Shown here one piece after another: positions 54,612 through 63,665 of a DNA stretch of 64,000 bases. Within the stretch, counting starts at the first letter, position 1. Every line of letters starts with the position of its first letter. A model generated the notes under the pieces. The model did not search any database and had not been told where the DNA came from. It worked only from the letters and a program-made list of their open reading frames with translations. The stretch is from Bacillus sp. ISL-55 (lineage in GTDB: Bacteria; Bacillota; Bacilli; Bacillales; Cytobacillaceae): positions 31,016 through 95,015 of the forward strand of contig NZ_JAGGQU010000036.1 in NCBI RefSeq assembly GCF_018613155.1, in the 5' to 3' direction. A program made the translations under genes and the position numbers.

Positions 54612-55952
54612 TTAATTTAATAGATCGGCTGCTAGCTGGGCAAGAGATGACCTTTCTCCTTTAACAAGCTGGACATGACCCGCAATTTGCTGGTCTTTGA
54701 ACTTTTCAACCACATAGGTGAGTCCATTATTATAGGCATCCAGGTATGGGTGGTCAATCTGGTCAGGGTCACCCATCAAGACAATTTTACTGCGCTCCCC
54801 TACCCTGGTCAGAATTGTTTTAATCTCATGCTTGGTCAGGTTCTGTGCTTCATCAATGATTATGAATTGGTCCGGAATGCTCCTGCCCCTTATATACGTT
54901 AATGCTTCTACCTCGATTGAACCCATCCCTGCAAGTATGGCATCAAGTTCGCCCGGTTTTTTCGTATTGAAAAGGAATTCAAGGTTATCATATATTGGCT
55001 GCATCCATGGTCTGAGTTTTTCCTGCTTTTCACCAGGCAGAAAGCCCAGGTCCTTACCTACTGGTACAATCGGCCTTGCTACAAGCAGCTTTTTAAAAAT
55101 CCCCATGTCTTCAGTCTGCAGCAACCCTGATGCCAGAGCGAGCAATGTCTTCCCAGTACCTGCACGCCCTATCAAGGTGATCAAAGGCATGTCTTGTCGT
55201 AAAAGCAGCTCCATCGCCATAATCTGCTGAACATTTCTTGGCTTGATCCCCCAAGTGTGCTTACCTTCATGTTCAAAAATAAGCTTTTTCACTTTTTTAT
55301 TTTTTGTATCAACCATTCCTATTGCGGATGCAGAACTGCCGAGAATGTCCTTCATGATGACGAACTGATTTGGGTAAAAGAAGTTTTGCCCCTTTAATTC
55401 AGAGATGTTAAGTTCTCCTCTTTCATAAAAACGATTTAGTTCTTCAATCTGTATATACACTTCTGCATAGCCTGAATACAGATGGTTAATTTCCACTACC
55501 CTGTCACTTAAGAAATCTTCAGCGATCAGACCGATTGCATCGGCTTTTACTCGGACAAGCGCGTCCTTGCTGACCAATATTACCGGACGCCCATCTTCCT
55601 TCGTTTCTTCTTCAAGGCTCAAGTTTTTAGCTACCGCCAGTATTCGGTTGTCATTAGTTTTTTCAACAAAGATTTCCTGGAGTTGATGGAAGGATCGATG
55701 GTTCAGCTCGATCCTGAGCGTCCCTCCACCTTCAAGATTGATTTTCTCATGCAGCTTACCTGTCTCCCTCATTCCGTCTATGAGCCTTGAAACCTGGCGC
55801 GCATTGCGCCCGATCTCATCCATATATCTTTTCTTTGAATCCACTTCCTCCAGAACTACAGCAGGTATGACAACTTCATTGTCTTGAAAGGAAAAAATCG
55901 CGTGCGGATCCTGTAGTAAGACGTTTGTGTCCAGTACGTATATTTTACTCAA
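54612..55952 (-). CDS. ylaK: PhoH family protein with PIN domain (YlaK)
   Basis: A 446-aa fusion of an N-terminal PIN nuclease-like domain (KIYVLDTNVLLQDP, VVLEEVD, with acidic residues) and a C-terminal PhoH ATPase domain (LITLIGRAGTGKTLLAL Walker A at about residue 255; FIIIDEAQNLT Walker B). PhoH2-type proteins have RNA helicase and RNase activity. TTG at 55952 has GGGAGG upstream and gives the family length; the frame opens 37 codons earlier. Confidence 0.93.
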   Translation of the reverse strand: MSKIYVLDTNVLLQDPHAIFSFQDNEVVIPAVVLEEVDSKKRYMDEIGRNARQVSRLIDGMRETGKLHEKINLEGGGTLRIELNHRSFHQLQEIFVEKTNDNRILAVAKNLSLEEETKEDGRPVILVSKDALVRVKADAIGLIAEDFLSDRVVEINHLYSGYAEVYIQIEELNRFYERGELNISELKGQNFFYPNQFVIMKDILGSSASAIGMVDTKNKKVKKLIFEHEGKHTWGIKPRNVQQIMAMELLLRQDMPLITLIGRAGTGKTLLALASGLLQTEDMGIFKKLLVARPIVPVGKDLGFLPGEKQEKLRPWMQPIYDNLEFLFNTKKPGELDAILAGMGSIEVEALTYIRGRSIPDQFIIIDEAQNLTKHEIKTILTRVGERSKIVLMGDPDQIDHPYLDAYNNGLTYVVEKFKDQQIAGHVQLVKGERSSLAQLAADLLN

Positions 55953-56148
55953 ATTGATGCCTCCCGCCTTATTGATCTCGACTTTGGCCAACTTGGCAGC
56001 CTTGGCCGGGACTTTGGTAAAATATATGACTTTTTGAATAAAGATAGAAGATATTTTGCACAATAACCTTTGAGCATTTCTTTTTTTATATAACTTTCCT
56101 AGTTGTTCAAAGGATTTTTAACGAAAAAATAACCGGAGGGGTTCATTG

Positions 56149-56733
56149 ATGATAAGATTGGTTGCTGCAATTTCGTTTGTGTTTTTATTGACTGCCTGCA
56201 ATGGAAATAATAACGCAAATAAATCTGACGAAGATCACAAGGTCAAAGTCCAGAATAGTGCGATCAAAGAAGTTGACCGCCAATCTGGCCAGGAGATTTC
56301 CCGCCATCTTGTGAATTTGACCACTCACATCCCGAATGTTGATGATGCTGCAGCTGTAGTGGTTGGTCGCTATGCCGTAGTGGGGATCGATGTAAATGAC
56401 AAAATGGAAAGGTCAGAGGTAGACACTGTTAAATATACGGTTGCGGAAGCCTTAAAAAAAGACCCCCACGGTGCACGTGCAGTAGTGGTTGCCGATCCTG
56501 ATATAACAGCGAGGTTAAGGGAGATTTCAGAGGATATTAAAAACGGTCAGCCAATCATGGGTATTATGAACGAACTTTCTGATATTACCGGAAGAGTCAT
56601 GCCGGAGGTTCCCGCAGACATGATTGAACCGCAGACTAAAAGCCCGACTGAAGATCCAAAGAAGAAGCTTAACAAAGAGGAAAAAAAGCAATTAGAGAAG
56701 GACCAGGAACAGCAATCTAACTATCATAAATAA
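56149..56733 (+). CDS. ylaJ: YlaJ-like sporulation lipoprotein (YhcN/YlaJ family)
   Basis: A 194-aa lipoprotein with signal peptide and lipobox LLTAC. The middle domain (AAAVVVGRYAVVGIDVNDKME, ARAVVVADPDITARL) is that of the YhcN/YlaJ family, found in spore inner membranes and linked to germination; the end is Lys/Glu-rich. ATG at 56149 follows GGAGGGG. Confidence 0.92.
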   Translation: MIRLVAAISFVFLLTACNGNNNANKSDEDHKVKVQNSAIKEVDRQSGQEISRHLVNLTTHIPNVDDAAAVVVGRYAVVGIDVNDKMERSEVDTVKYTVAEALKKDPHGARAVVVADPDITARLREISEDIKNGQPIMGIMNELSDITGRVMPEVPADMIEPQTKSPTEDPKKKLNKEEKKQLEKDQEQQSNYHK

Positions 56734-56737
56734 CAAA

Positions 56738-56770
56738 GCAAAAAGCTTAGTCAATTGACTAAGCTTTTCT
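56738..56770. terminator. Bidirectional terminator, perfect palindrome
   Basis: AAAAGCTTAGTCAA and TTGACTAAGCTTTT form an uninterrupted palindrome at 56741-56768. It serves ylaJ on the plus strand and overlaps the end of the flavin-binding protein gene on the minus strand. Confidence 0.9.
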
Positions 56771-57214
56771 CATTGCATCCATTACCTGCTTATCAAGGCG
56801 CGCTGCTGCATCTTTATCGTATGTCTTGTCATATTGAGGTTCAGCGACGATTTTTGATCCATAGAACATAACGTCTCTTACTTCGCTGATATTGATTTCG
56901 ACTAAGGCCAGCTTCAAAGGTACACCATCAAGTTTTTCTTGCTTGACGCTGGCCGTCCCGCTGATTGAATATGTAGATTCATTTGCGATCAGGTTGATTA
57001 CTGCTTTGTCATTGCTTTTAATATTCTCGATGATTCTAGAGCGGTTATCCACCGCAAAATAAACGGTCCCCTCATCCTTTGCAAGCACCCAGGAAATTGC
57101 GCTGACATTCGGGCCGCCAGTTTCGTGGTCCACTGTTGCCAGGGTAACAAATCGCTCTTTTTGCAATTCATCAACCAATGGTTTGATTAGTTTAGGTTCT
57201 ACTTGATTTGCCAT
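56759..57214 (-). CDS. Pyridoxamine 5'-phosphate oxidase-like FMN-binding protein
   Basis: A 151-aa protein of the PNPOx-like split-barrel fold: ERFVTLATVDHETGGPNVSA, VYFAVDNRSRIIENIKSN. Such proteins bind FMN or F420-like cofactors and reduce small molecules; the true substrate is unknown. ATG at 57214 has AAGGAGGG upstream. Confidence 0.87.
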   Translation of the reverse strand: MANQVEPKLIKPLVDELQKERFVTLATVDHETGGPNVSAISWVLAKDEGTVYFAVDNRSRIIENIKSNDKAVINLIANESTYSISGTASVKQEKLDGVPLKLALVEINISEVRDVMFYGSKIVAEPQYDKTYDKDAAARLDKQVMDAMRKA

Positions 57215-57370
57215 ATTCACCCTCCTTAAACTATCATAATAGTACTACGAACTCTTTAAGCAGGGCAAATCAAATGATTTTCTCTGCTAAGGCTCCAATC
57301 AATGATATACTATAATATAATCAAAACTCAATCAGGCTATGTATGATAATTATTTATAAGAGGTGTAAGA

Positions 57371-57571
57371 ATGAGAGTCAAATGTGTACTGTGCGACAAA
57401 ATCGAGAATATTAACAGCGATACCCTTCAGGCTAAGCGGCTACGAAACCGGCCGATCCATACATATATGTGCGATCCTTGTAATGAACGAATTGCTGATA
57501 AGACGAACAACCGTATAGCAACCGGGAATTTCAAGCTGTATCGTTCCCGGGTTAAGAAGGATGATTGGTGA
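57371..57571 (+). CDS. ylaI: YlaI, DUF2197 zinc-ribbon protein
   Basis: A 66-aa protein with two CxxC pairs (CVLCDK and CDPCNE), so a small zinc ribbon. It matches YlaI. Function unknown. RBS AGAGGTGTAAG lies before the ATG. Confidence 0.92.
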   Translation: MRVKCVLCDKIENINSDTLQAKRLRNRPIHTYMCDPCNERIADKTNNRIATGNFKLYRSRVKKDDW

Positions 57572-57650
57572 TTGTGATTAACCAACTAGGCAGTGTTCGA
57601 AACTAACACTTTTACTCGGTTCAGGCTGGCAATATATTGCGAAAATCCAC

Positions 57651-58165
57651 ATAAGGGCACCTTTCTTGACTAATCATACCCTTATGCAAGCATTTCCTCC
57701 TCTATAAGGGTACCTTTCTTGACTAACGGTACCCTTATGCAAGCATTTCCTCTTCTATAAGGGTACCTTTCTTGACTAATGATACCCTTATGCAAGCATT
57801 TCCTCTTCTATAAGGGTACCTTTCTTGACTAATGATACCCTTATGCAAGCATTTCCTCTTCTATAAGGGTACCTTTCTTGTCTAATGATACCCTTATGCA
57901 AGCATTTCCTCTTCTATAAGGGTGCCTTTCTTGACTAATGATACCCTTATGCAAGCATTTCCTCTTCTATAAGGGTACCTTTCTTGACTAACGATACCCT
58001 TATGCAAGCATTTCCTCTTCTATAAGGGTACCTTTCTTGACTAACGATACCCTTATGCAAGCATTTCCTCTTCTATAAGGGTACCTTTCTTGTCTGCTGA
58101 TACCCTTATCTAAGCATTGCCTCTTCTATAAAGGTACCTTTCTGGGCGTATGTTACCCTTATGTA
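57651..58165. repeat. Array of ten 53-nt hairpin repeats
   Basis: Ten units start at 57651, 57704, 57757, 57810, 57863, 57916, 57969, 58022, 58075 and 58128, exactly 53 nt apart. Each is ATAAGGGTA, a 17-nt loop (CCTTTCTTGACTAATGA in most), TACCCTTAT, then an 18-nt spacer (GCAAGCATTTCCTCTTCT). The central units are almost identical; the first and last are degenerate. The array fills the ylaI-ylaH gap, and no gene is present. Confidence 0.97.
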
Positions 58166-58238
58166 CGTTTTTCTTAGGGTGCCGCTCTAGACGAAAGATG
58201 CCCTTTCTTCCTCCCTCCATTATTCATCGCTCTAACGC

Positions 58239-58271
58239 AAAAAATCCGCCCATTCCCGGGCGGATTTTTTC
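58239..58271 (-). terminator. Terminator after the small gene at 58270
   Basis: On the minus strand AAAAAATCCGCCCG and GGGCGGATTTTTT form a strong stem with a T run. Confidence 0.93.
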
Positions 58272-58563
58272 AGTCTTCTTCAGGATAGTTAACGTATTTG
58301 TCTGGCTCTTGCCTGATTTGGTCAAGCATGACTTCAATCAGGTCGCGTGGGAAGCGGTATTCCTTAGAATTACCTTCCTGCACGACAGTGACATAATACA
58401 TTAGTGCATCCCGTTTTAATTCTTTTGATTCAACATTATGTTCATCGGCAAGAATTTGATCAAATAACTTTGTAGTTTCTTGAGCTGCTGTATCTTCTGG
58501 CCGAGCATCGCTGACGATTTTGATCGTCAGCCAATTATAAATTGCATCCTGGAGTGATTTCAT
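58270..58563 (-). CDS. Uncharacterised small protein
   Basis: A 97-aa acidic soluble protein (DEHNVESKELKRD, EYRFPRDLIEVMLDQI). It has no family I recognise. It follows the ylaH-like gene on the minus strand with an 11-nt gap and ends in the terminator at 58239, so expression is likely. Confidence 0.78.
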   Translation of the reverse strand: MKSLQDAIYNWLTIKIVSDARPEDTAAQETTKLFDQILADEHNVESKELKRDALMYYVTVVQEGNSKEYRFPRDLIEVMLDQIRQEPDKYVNYPEED

Positions 58564-58574
58564 ATCGCCAACTC

Positions 58575-58889
58575 CTACTTGACATTTGCTTCTGCTTTTT
58601 TATGCTGTCGCAGCCTGAGCTTGTAAATGATCAGGATGAGTGCAGCGACCACAAGTCCTTCCGTGATGGGAAGGAAAATAGCAAGGAAGGTTAGGACTGT
58701 AGAGCCAAGCAATAGAAACGCATAGATGATGATACTTTTCAGCAACGGCAGCTTTTGAGCAAATCCAAGCTTATAAACAAGGATGCCGAGAGCGGCAATC
58801 GTCAAGTAAAGCATCCACATGCCTACCGTTGGGTTCTCATCTACCCTGAATAATGCTGCAAAAAATGATAATCTCTGGCTTACATCCAT
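58575..58889 (-). CDS. ylaH: YlaH-like membrane protein
   Basis: A 104-aa protein with three hydrophobic segments (about residues 25-42, 52-72 and 74-90) and a basic end. It fits YlaH by position directly after typA. Function unknown. Confidence 0.87.
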   Translation of the reverse strand: MDVSQRLSFFAALFRVDENPTVGMWMLYLTIAALGILVYKLGFAQKLPLLKSIIIYAFLLLGSTVLTFLAIFLPITEGLVVAALILIIYKLRLRQHKKAEANVK

Positions 58890-58908
58890 ACTTCTTCCCC
58901 CTACTTAA

Positions 58909-60744
58909 TTAAGCTTCAGCGAATTTTTTCTTTTTCGCTTGTCTTTCACGCTCATTCTTATCAAGAATCTTTTTGCGGAGTCTGATTGATTCTGGAGTTA
59001 CTTCACAATACTCGTCATCGTTCAAGTATTCTAATGATTCTTCCAGAGTCATGATTCTTGGCTTCTTGATGACAGATGTCTGGTCCTTATTAGCAGAACG
59101 AATATTAGTTGCTGCCTTCACCTTCGTGATATTAACAGTAATGTCATTTTCACGAGTGTGCTCACCAACAATCATGCCCTCATAAATTTCAGTTCCTGGC
59201 TCGACGAAAATCGTTCCGCGGTCTTCTACCTGCATGATACCATAAGTAGATGCCTTTCCTGATTCCATTGATACTAGAACACCTTGACGGCGTCCGCCTA
59301 CCTGGCCTTGAAGCATAGGCTGGTAGCTGTCGAATGTATGGTTAATGATACCATATCCGCGAGTCAATGTTAAAAATTCTGTTGTGTATCCGATCAATCC
59401 GCGTGCCGGTACATTGAAAATCAATCGAACCTGTCCGCTTCCGTTGTTGATCATATCTAGCATTTCGCCTTTACGTGCACCGATTGATTCCATGATGGAA
59501 CCAGTGTGTTCTTCAGGAACATCGATTTGAACGCGCTCTACCGGCTCACTTCTTACCCCATCAATTACCCGTACGATAACTTCTGGCTTTGATACTTGAA
59601 GTTCATAACCTTCACGACGCATGTTTTCGATCAAGATAGACAGGTGCAATTCTCCACGGCCTGAAACGATCCATTCATCAGGTGAGTCCGTATTGTCTAC
59701 TCTAAGACTAACGTCCGTTTGCAGCTGAGCGCGAAGTCTTTCTTCGATTTTCCTTGCAGTCAGGTATTTACCCTCACGGCCTGCGAATGGGCTGTTATTG
59801 ACTAGGAATGTCATCTGTAGTGTTGGCTCATCAATACGTAAAACTGGTAGTGGATCCTGGTTGTCAAAAGGACAAACTGTTTCACCGACATTGATGTCTT
59901 CCATTCCGGATACTGCAATTAGATCACCAGCATTGGCTTCCTGAATTTCCTGGCGCTTAAGACCGAAGAAACCAAAAATCTTTGTTACACGGAATTGTTT
60001 TACAGAACCGTCAAGCTTCATAAGTGCTACCTGCTGGCCAACCTTCATTGTACCGCGGAATACACGGCCGATTCCGATTCTGCCCACATAGTCGTTGTAA
60101 TCAAGAAGGGCAACCTGGAATTGAAGAGGCTCTTCACGGTTATCAACAGGTGCAGGGATGTGGTCAATGATTGACTCGTATAATGACTGCATGTTTTCAT
60201 CCTGTTTTTCAGGGTCCAAACTTGCTGTTCCGTTGATTGCAGAAGCATAAACAACTGGGAATTCAAGCTGATCCTCATCTGCACCTAGTTCGATGAACAA
60301 GTCAATGACTTCATCAACAACCTCAGCAGGACGAGCAAAGTCACGGTCAATCTTATTCACTACTACGATTGGTGTTAAATGCTGTTCAAGAGCTTTCTTT
60401 AAAACAAAGCGTGTTTGCGGCATACAGCCTTCATATGCATCGACAACAAGCAATACGCCGTCAACCATTTTCATGATACGCTCAACCTCGCCGCCAAAGT
60501 CAGCGTGTCCAGGAGTATCAAGAATGTTAATACGTGTATCTTTATAGGAAATAGCTGTATTTTTCGCGAGGATCGTGATTCCTCGTTCTCTTTCCAAATC
60601 GTTTGAATCCATTGCACGCTCTTCCACATGCTCATTTATACGGAATGTGCCTGATTGCTTCAGAAGCTGGTCGACCAGTGTCGTTTTACCGTGGTCAACG
60701 TGGGCAATGATCGCTATATTTCTAATATCTTCTCTTAATTTCAA
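58909..60744 (-). CDS. typA: Translational GTPase TypA/BipA
   Basis: BipA is a ribosome-associated GTPase that aids 50S assembly, mainly at low temperature. The 611-aa protein has the G1 motif [10 protein letters not shown]2 GITI, G3 DTPGHADFG and G4 NKID, then domain II and the domains III-V ([26 protein letters not shown] in parts). TTG at 60744 has AGGGTG six nt upstream and gives the family start [15 protein letters not shown]; an in-frame GTG lies three codons upstream. Confidence 0.97.
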   Translation of the reverse strand: MKLREDIRNIAIIAHVDHGKTTLVDQLLKQSGTFRINEHVEERAMDSNDLERERGITILAKNTAISYKDTRINILDTPGHADFGGEVERIMKMVDGVLLVVDAYEGCMPQTRFVLKKALEQHLTPIVVVNKIDRDFARPAEVVDEVIDLFIELGADEDQLEFPVVYASAINGTASLDPEKQDENMQSLYESIIDHIPAPVDNREEPLQFQVALLDYNDYVGRIGIGRVFRGTMKVGQQVALMKLDGSVKQFRVTKIFGFFGLKRQEIQEANAGDLIAVSGMEDINVGETVCPFDNQDPLPVLRIDEPTLQMTFLVNNSPFAGREGKYLTARKIEERLRAQLQTDVSLRVDNTDSPDEWIVSGRGELHLSILIENMRREGYELQVSKPEVIVRVIDGVRSEPVERVQIDVPEEHTGSIMESIGARKGEMLDMINNGSGQVRLIFNVPARGLIGYTTEFLTLTRGYGIINHTFDSYQPMLQGQVGGRRQGVLVSMESGKASTYGIMQVEDRGTIFVEPGTEIYEGMIVGEHTRENDITVNITKVKAATNIRSANKDQTSVIKKPRIMTLEESLEYLNDDEYCEVTPESIRLRKKILDKNERERQAKKKKFAEA

Positions 60745-60896
60745 AAAAGTCACCCTGCCTTTAATATCATAATTTATCTATTGGCTTTTTACACAACTTA
60801 CATATTATAACACAATAAGAGTGGAAACCTATAGGCATTTTAATGTACAATTAAATATATTATTATTTGCACCAAATGTCGAATGGGGGATTCACC

Positions 60897-61082
60897 TTGA
60901 ATCAGATAAAATGGCCATTATTATTTTTCGCATTTGCAGCAGCTTCATGCATGATTGGTATTGGAATCGCCATTGGTGAAAGAAGTGTTGCCGGTACCGT
61001 AGCATGTATGATCGCATTGGTTTTCGTAATGGGATTTGGTTTTAAAAAGAAAAAGAAGATGAGAGAAGCAGGAGAACTTTAA
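60897..61082 (+). CDS. ylaF: YlaF-like (DUF5325) small membrane protein
   Basis: A 61-aa protein with two hydrophobic segments (PLLFFAFAAASCMIGIGIAI and VAGTVACMIALVFVMGFG) and a Lys-rich end. TTG at 60897 with GGGGGA upstream is chosen; an ATG exists 30 nt earlier. Divergent from typA as ylaF is in B. subtilis. Confidence 0.87.
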   Translation: MNQIKWPLLFFAFAAASCMIGIGIAIGERSVAGTVACMIALVFVMGFGFKKKKKMREAGEL

Positions 61083-61102
61083 TCAAAAGCACAATTAAAT
61101 GA

Positions 61103-61128
61103 CAAAACCGGCTGGATTTCCAGCCGGT
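61103..61128 (-). terminator. Terminator at the end of the GNAT gene
   Basis: On the minus strand ACCGGCTGG and CCAGCCGGT form a perfect stem around a 4-nt loop, followed by TTTTG. It starts at the stop codon of the GNAT gene. Confidence 0.75.
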
Positions 61129-61589
61129 CATTCCAGGGGGCGGACCATGATCAAATAGGTTTCGCCCTCATTTTCTTCTGTTTTGAATTGTTCAAACCCG
61201 CAATCTGCAAGGAAGTTCGACCACTCGTATTCATCGACTGGAACAGCGGCAAATAGTGCCTTGTGCTCATTCAGTTTAAGTTCGCCGGAGAGATGGTTTA
61301 TAATCGCTGATGCGATTCCTTGACGTCTTTCCTCCGCTTTTACCAATATTGTTCCAAGCCATGGCTTTTGGTTGGAAGGAGCGGATTCCACATGAAAAGA
61401 AATTGCCGCAGGTCTTCCTGACGTTTCCCAAACTCTCCATTCTCCAGTCAGGTCATCATATTGCTCAATGTATTCTTTTAAGGACAAACCCTGCAGCTCA
61501 TTTTTACTCCACTTAGAACTCGTAGAAATAAGATCCTTAAAAAACGGCAGATCTGGGCTTTTAAACTGCCGCCAAGTTAAAATTACCAT
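61128..61589 (-). CDS. GNAT family N-acetyltransferase
   Basis: A 153-aa single-domain GNAT protein with the acetyl-CoA loop ILVKAEERRQGIASAIINHL (about residues 80-99). Substrate unknown. The gene overlaps the end of suhB by seven nt with AAGGATGG inside suhB, so the two are co-translated. Confidence 0.87.
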   Translation of the reverse strand: MVILTWRQFKSPDLPFFKDLISTSSKWSKNELQGLSLKEYIEQYDDLTGEWRVWETSGRPAAISFHVESAPSNQKPWLGTILVKAEERRQGIASAIINHLSGELKLNEHKALFAAVPVDEYEWSNFLADCGFEQFKTEENEGETYLIMVRPLE

Positions 61590-62386
61590 TTTCCATCCTT
61601 AAGATAATTCTTCAGGATATCACCGTGCAGGCCCGGCTTCGAAACAAATAAGGAATTCTGCTTGAGCATATCCAGCTCTTCTCCCCGCAGGTCAGTAGTT
61701 ACTCCACCAAGTTCCTCTATAATGATGATCCCAGCAGCAATATCCCATGGTGCAAGTCTTGGGGTCAGATAAGCATCGATTCTTCCCGTTGCCACATACA
61801 CCATTTCCATGGCTGCTGAACCATAAGACCGAGTCCCTCTCACGTCTTTGACAAGGGGTATAAGTAATTCGTGATTTATCCGTTTATTGGGGGCTACCCA
61901 AGTTGCATTTAAAGCAATAACTGCTTCACTCACTTTTGCCTCTTTTAGTTTCGGAATAGATTTTTCGTTCAAATAAGCTCCTTGGCCTTTTACACAATGA
62001 TAGAGTTCATCATGGACGACATCATAGATAAGACCAATTAAACCTTCCCCATCAACATAAATGCCGATTGAAATGGCGAAATTCCGCTGTTGGTGGACAA
62101 AGTTCATGGTTCCATCGATTGGATCAATAATCCAAACAACCCCTGTTAGGGACTTCACTTCATCTCCATACCCTTCCTCACCCAAAATTCGATGATCCGG
62201 AAAAGTACCTTTGATTTTCTCGATAAAATATTGCTCTGTCTCTTTATCAATATCTGTAACCAGGTCATTAGGATTGGATTTTGAAGTAACATTCAATGTC
62301 TTTGGAAAAGAAGCCCTGATATTTTCACCAGCCTCTTTGACCCAGCTTTTTGCGTATGTATAAATTTCGGTTAGATTATATTCCAT
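61583..62386 (-). CDS. suhB: Inositol monophosphatase family protein (SuhB/YktC)
   Basis: A 267-aa Li+-sensitive-type phosphatase. The metal motifs are GEEGYGDE (Glu), WIIDPIDGTMNFVHQ (IDP.DGT) and LAPWDIAAGIIIIEELGG (WD.AAG). It may hydrolyse inositol-1-phosphate or similar sugar phosphates. In B. subtilis this is yktC. Confidence 0.95.
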   Translation of the reverse strand: MEYNLTEIYTYAKSWVKEAGENIRASFPKTLNVTSKSNPNDLVTDIDKETEQYFIEKIKGTFPDHRILGEEGYGDEVKSLTGVVWIIDPIDGTMNFVHQQRNFAISIGIYVDGEGLIGLIYDVVHDELYHCVKGQGAYLNEKSIPKLKEAKVSEAVIALNATWVAPNKRINHELLIPLVKDVRGTRSYGSAAMEMVYVATGRIDAYLTPRLAPWDIAAGIIIIEELGGVTTDLRGEELDMLKQNSLFVSKPGLHGDILKNYLKDGKW

Positions 62387-62684
62387 TCAGCTTTCCCCCG
62401 TTTCATATATTTTACGTTCACTCAAGCTTTCGGAATCTATGTTAGCTTAGCGGATTAGCTTCGTTTTTATCAAGTATTAGGATTCCCCTTGTCATCTCCA
62501 TAAAATGCAAAACTCCTTAAGAAGTTATTGACCATATAGAAGCTTATCATGCCCTTGGTTACGAAAACATAAGAAACGAACTCCATCAATTTTACAGGAG
62601 TTCGTCAAGTGTCTCGGTTGCTGCAGTTTTCCATTATTTTCACCATCATATAATACCTTATTCTTTCGTAAAACTTTATAGCAA
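62387..62684. other. Intergenic region between suhB and the YkzI-like gene
   Basis: No gene is supported. ACGAACTCC at 62576-62584 and GGAGTTCGT at 62597-62605 form a 9-bp hairpin. The plus frame from about 62530 reads protein-like (EAYHALGYENIRNELHQF) but has no start codon or ribosome binding site and may be a gene remnant. Confidence 0.5.
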
Positions 62685-62879
62685 TTATAGAGCTTTTAAA
62701 CGTAATAACTCTTGTCGAATTCTTTCGAGTTTTTGTTTACATTCTTTCATTTTCGATTTATCCGCATCTGTCATTGCGTCAAAAAGGGTGGCTAATTCAT
62801 AATCCATCTCCAAACGTAGTACAGCTGTTCTCTGTAGCTCCCCATTTTTCTTCCTTGTTGAATTTATAAGTTGTTTCAT
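62685..62879 (-). CDS. YkzI-like small protein
   Basis: A 64-aa charged, helical protein (KMKECKQKLERIRQELLRLKAL). It fits the position of ykzI between yktB and suhB. ATG has AGGAGTG upstream. Function unknown. Confidence 0.75.
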   Translation of the reverse strand: MKQLINSTRKKNGELQRTAVLRLEMDYELATLFDAMTDADKSKMKECKQKLERIRQELLRLKAL

Positions 62880-63044
62880 TAATTTACACTCCTCTATTAA
62901 TTTCTATTTTTTATTATTGTATGAATTTCCATTTGGCTGTGGTACAAATTTGTGCGTATACCTAGGACTCAAAAAATGCCTGTCGCTTCTTTTTTCGCAA
63001 AGATTTTGCTACAATATTTGACAAAGTACTAGGAGGTTTTTATA

Positions 63045-63665
63045 TTGTCATTTTCAGGATTTGAACAAGCAGATTTCGATGTTTTTAAAATAGACGGTCT
63101 CGACGAAAGAATGGATGCCTTGAAATCACAGATCCGCCCTAAGCTGGAAGAACTCGGCCAGCACTTCGCTCCCACGCTTTCAAGCATTGCCGGTGATGAG
63201 ATGCATTACCATGTTGCAAAACATGCCCGGAGAACGAAGAATCCTCCTAAAGACACGTGGGTAGCTTTCGCCGGCAATCCAAGAGGCTATAAGATGCTGC
63301 CTCATTTCCAGATTGGTTTATGGGAGACCCATGTCTTCATCTGGTTTGCTGTTATTTACGAAGCACCCGAGAAGGAAGCAATCGGTAAAAAACTTGAAGA
63401 AAACATTGATTCCATCTACACTCGCACTCCTAAGGACTTCTTTTGGTCAATCGACCATATGAAGCCTGAAGCCATGATTCACAGTGAGCTTTCCAAGGAT
63501 GATCTTCTCTCCATGTTCAAGCGCCTTCAAACCGTTAAAAAAGCTGAAATCCTATGGGGTCTTAACATTCCTCGTGAGGAAGCCGTCAAACTAAGCGGTG
63601 AAGAAATGCTTTCTAAAATTGAGTTTGTATTTAAAGAAATATTACCCCTATATAAATTGGCATAA
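63045..63665 (+). CDS. yktB: YktB, UPF0637 (DUF1054) protein
   Basis: A 206-aa soluble protein with [20 protein letters not shown] and [13 protein letters not shown], the DUF1054/UPF0637 pattern. Function unknown. TTG start with AGGAGG nine nt upstream. Divergent from the ykzI-like gene. Confidence 0.95.
   Translation: MSFSGFEQADFDVFKIDGLDERMDALKSQIRPKLEELGQHFAPTLSSIAGDEMHYHVAKHARRTKNPPKDTWVAFAGNPRGYKMLPHFQIGLWETHVFIWFAVIYEAPEKEAIGKKLEENIDSIYTRTPKDFFWSIDHMKPEAMIHSELSKDDLLSMFKRLQTVKKAEILWGLNIPREEAVKLSGEEMLSKIEFVFKEILPLYKLA

Noticed and set aside
57651..58165. CRISPR-like regular repeat array
   Set aside because: The spacers are themselves constant, the whole 53-nt unit repeats, and no cas genes are near.
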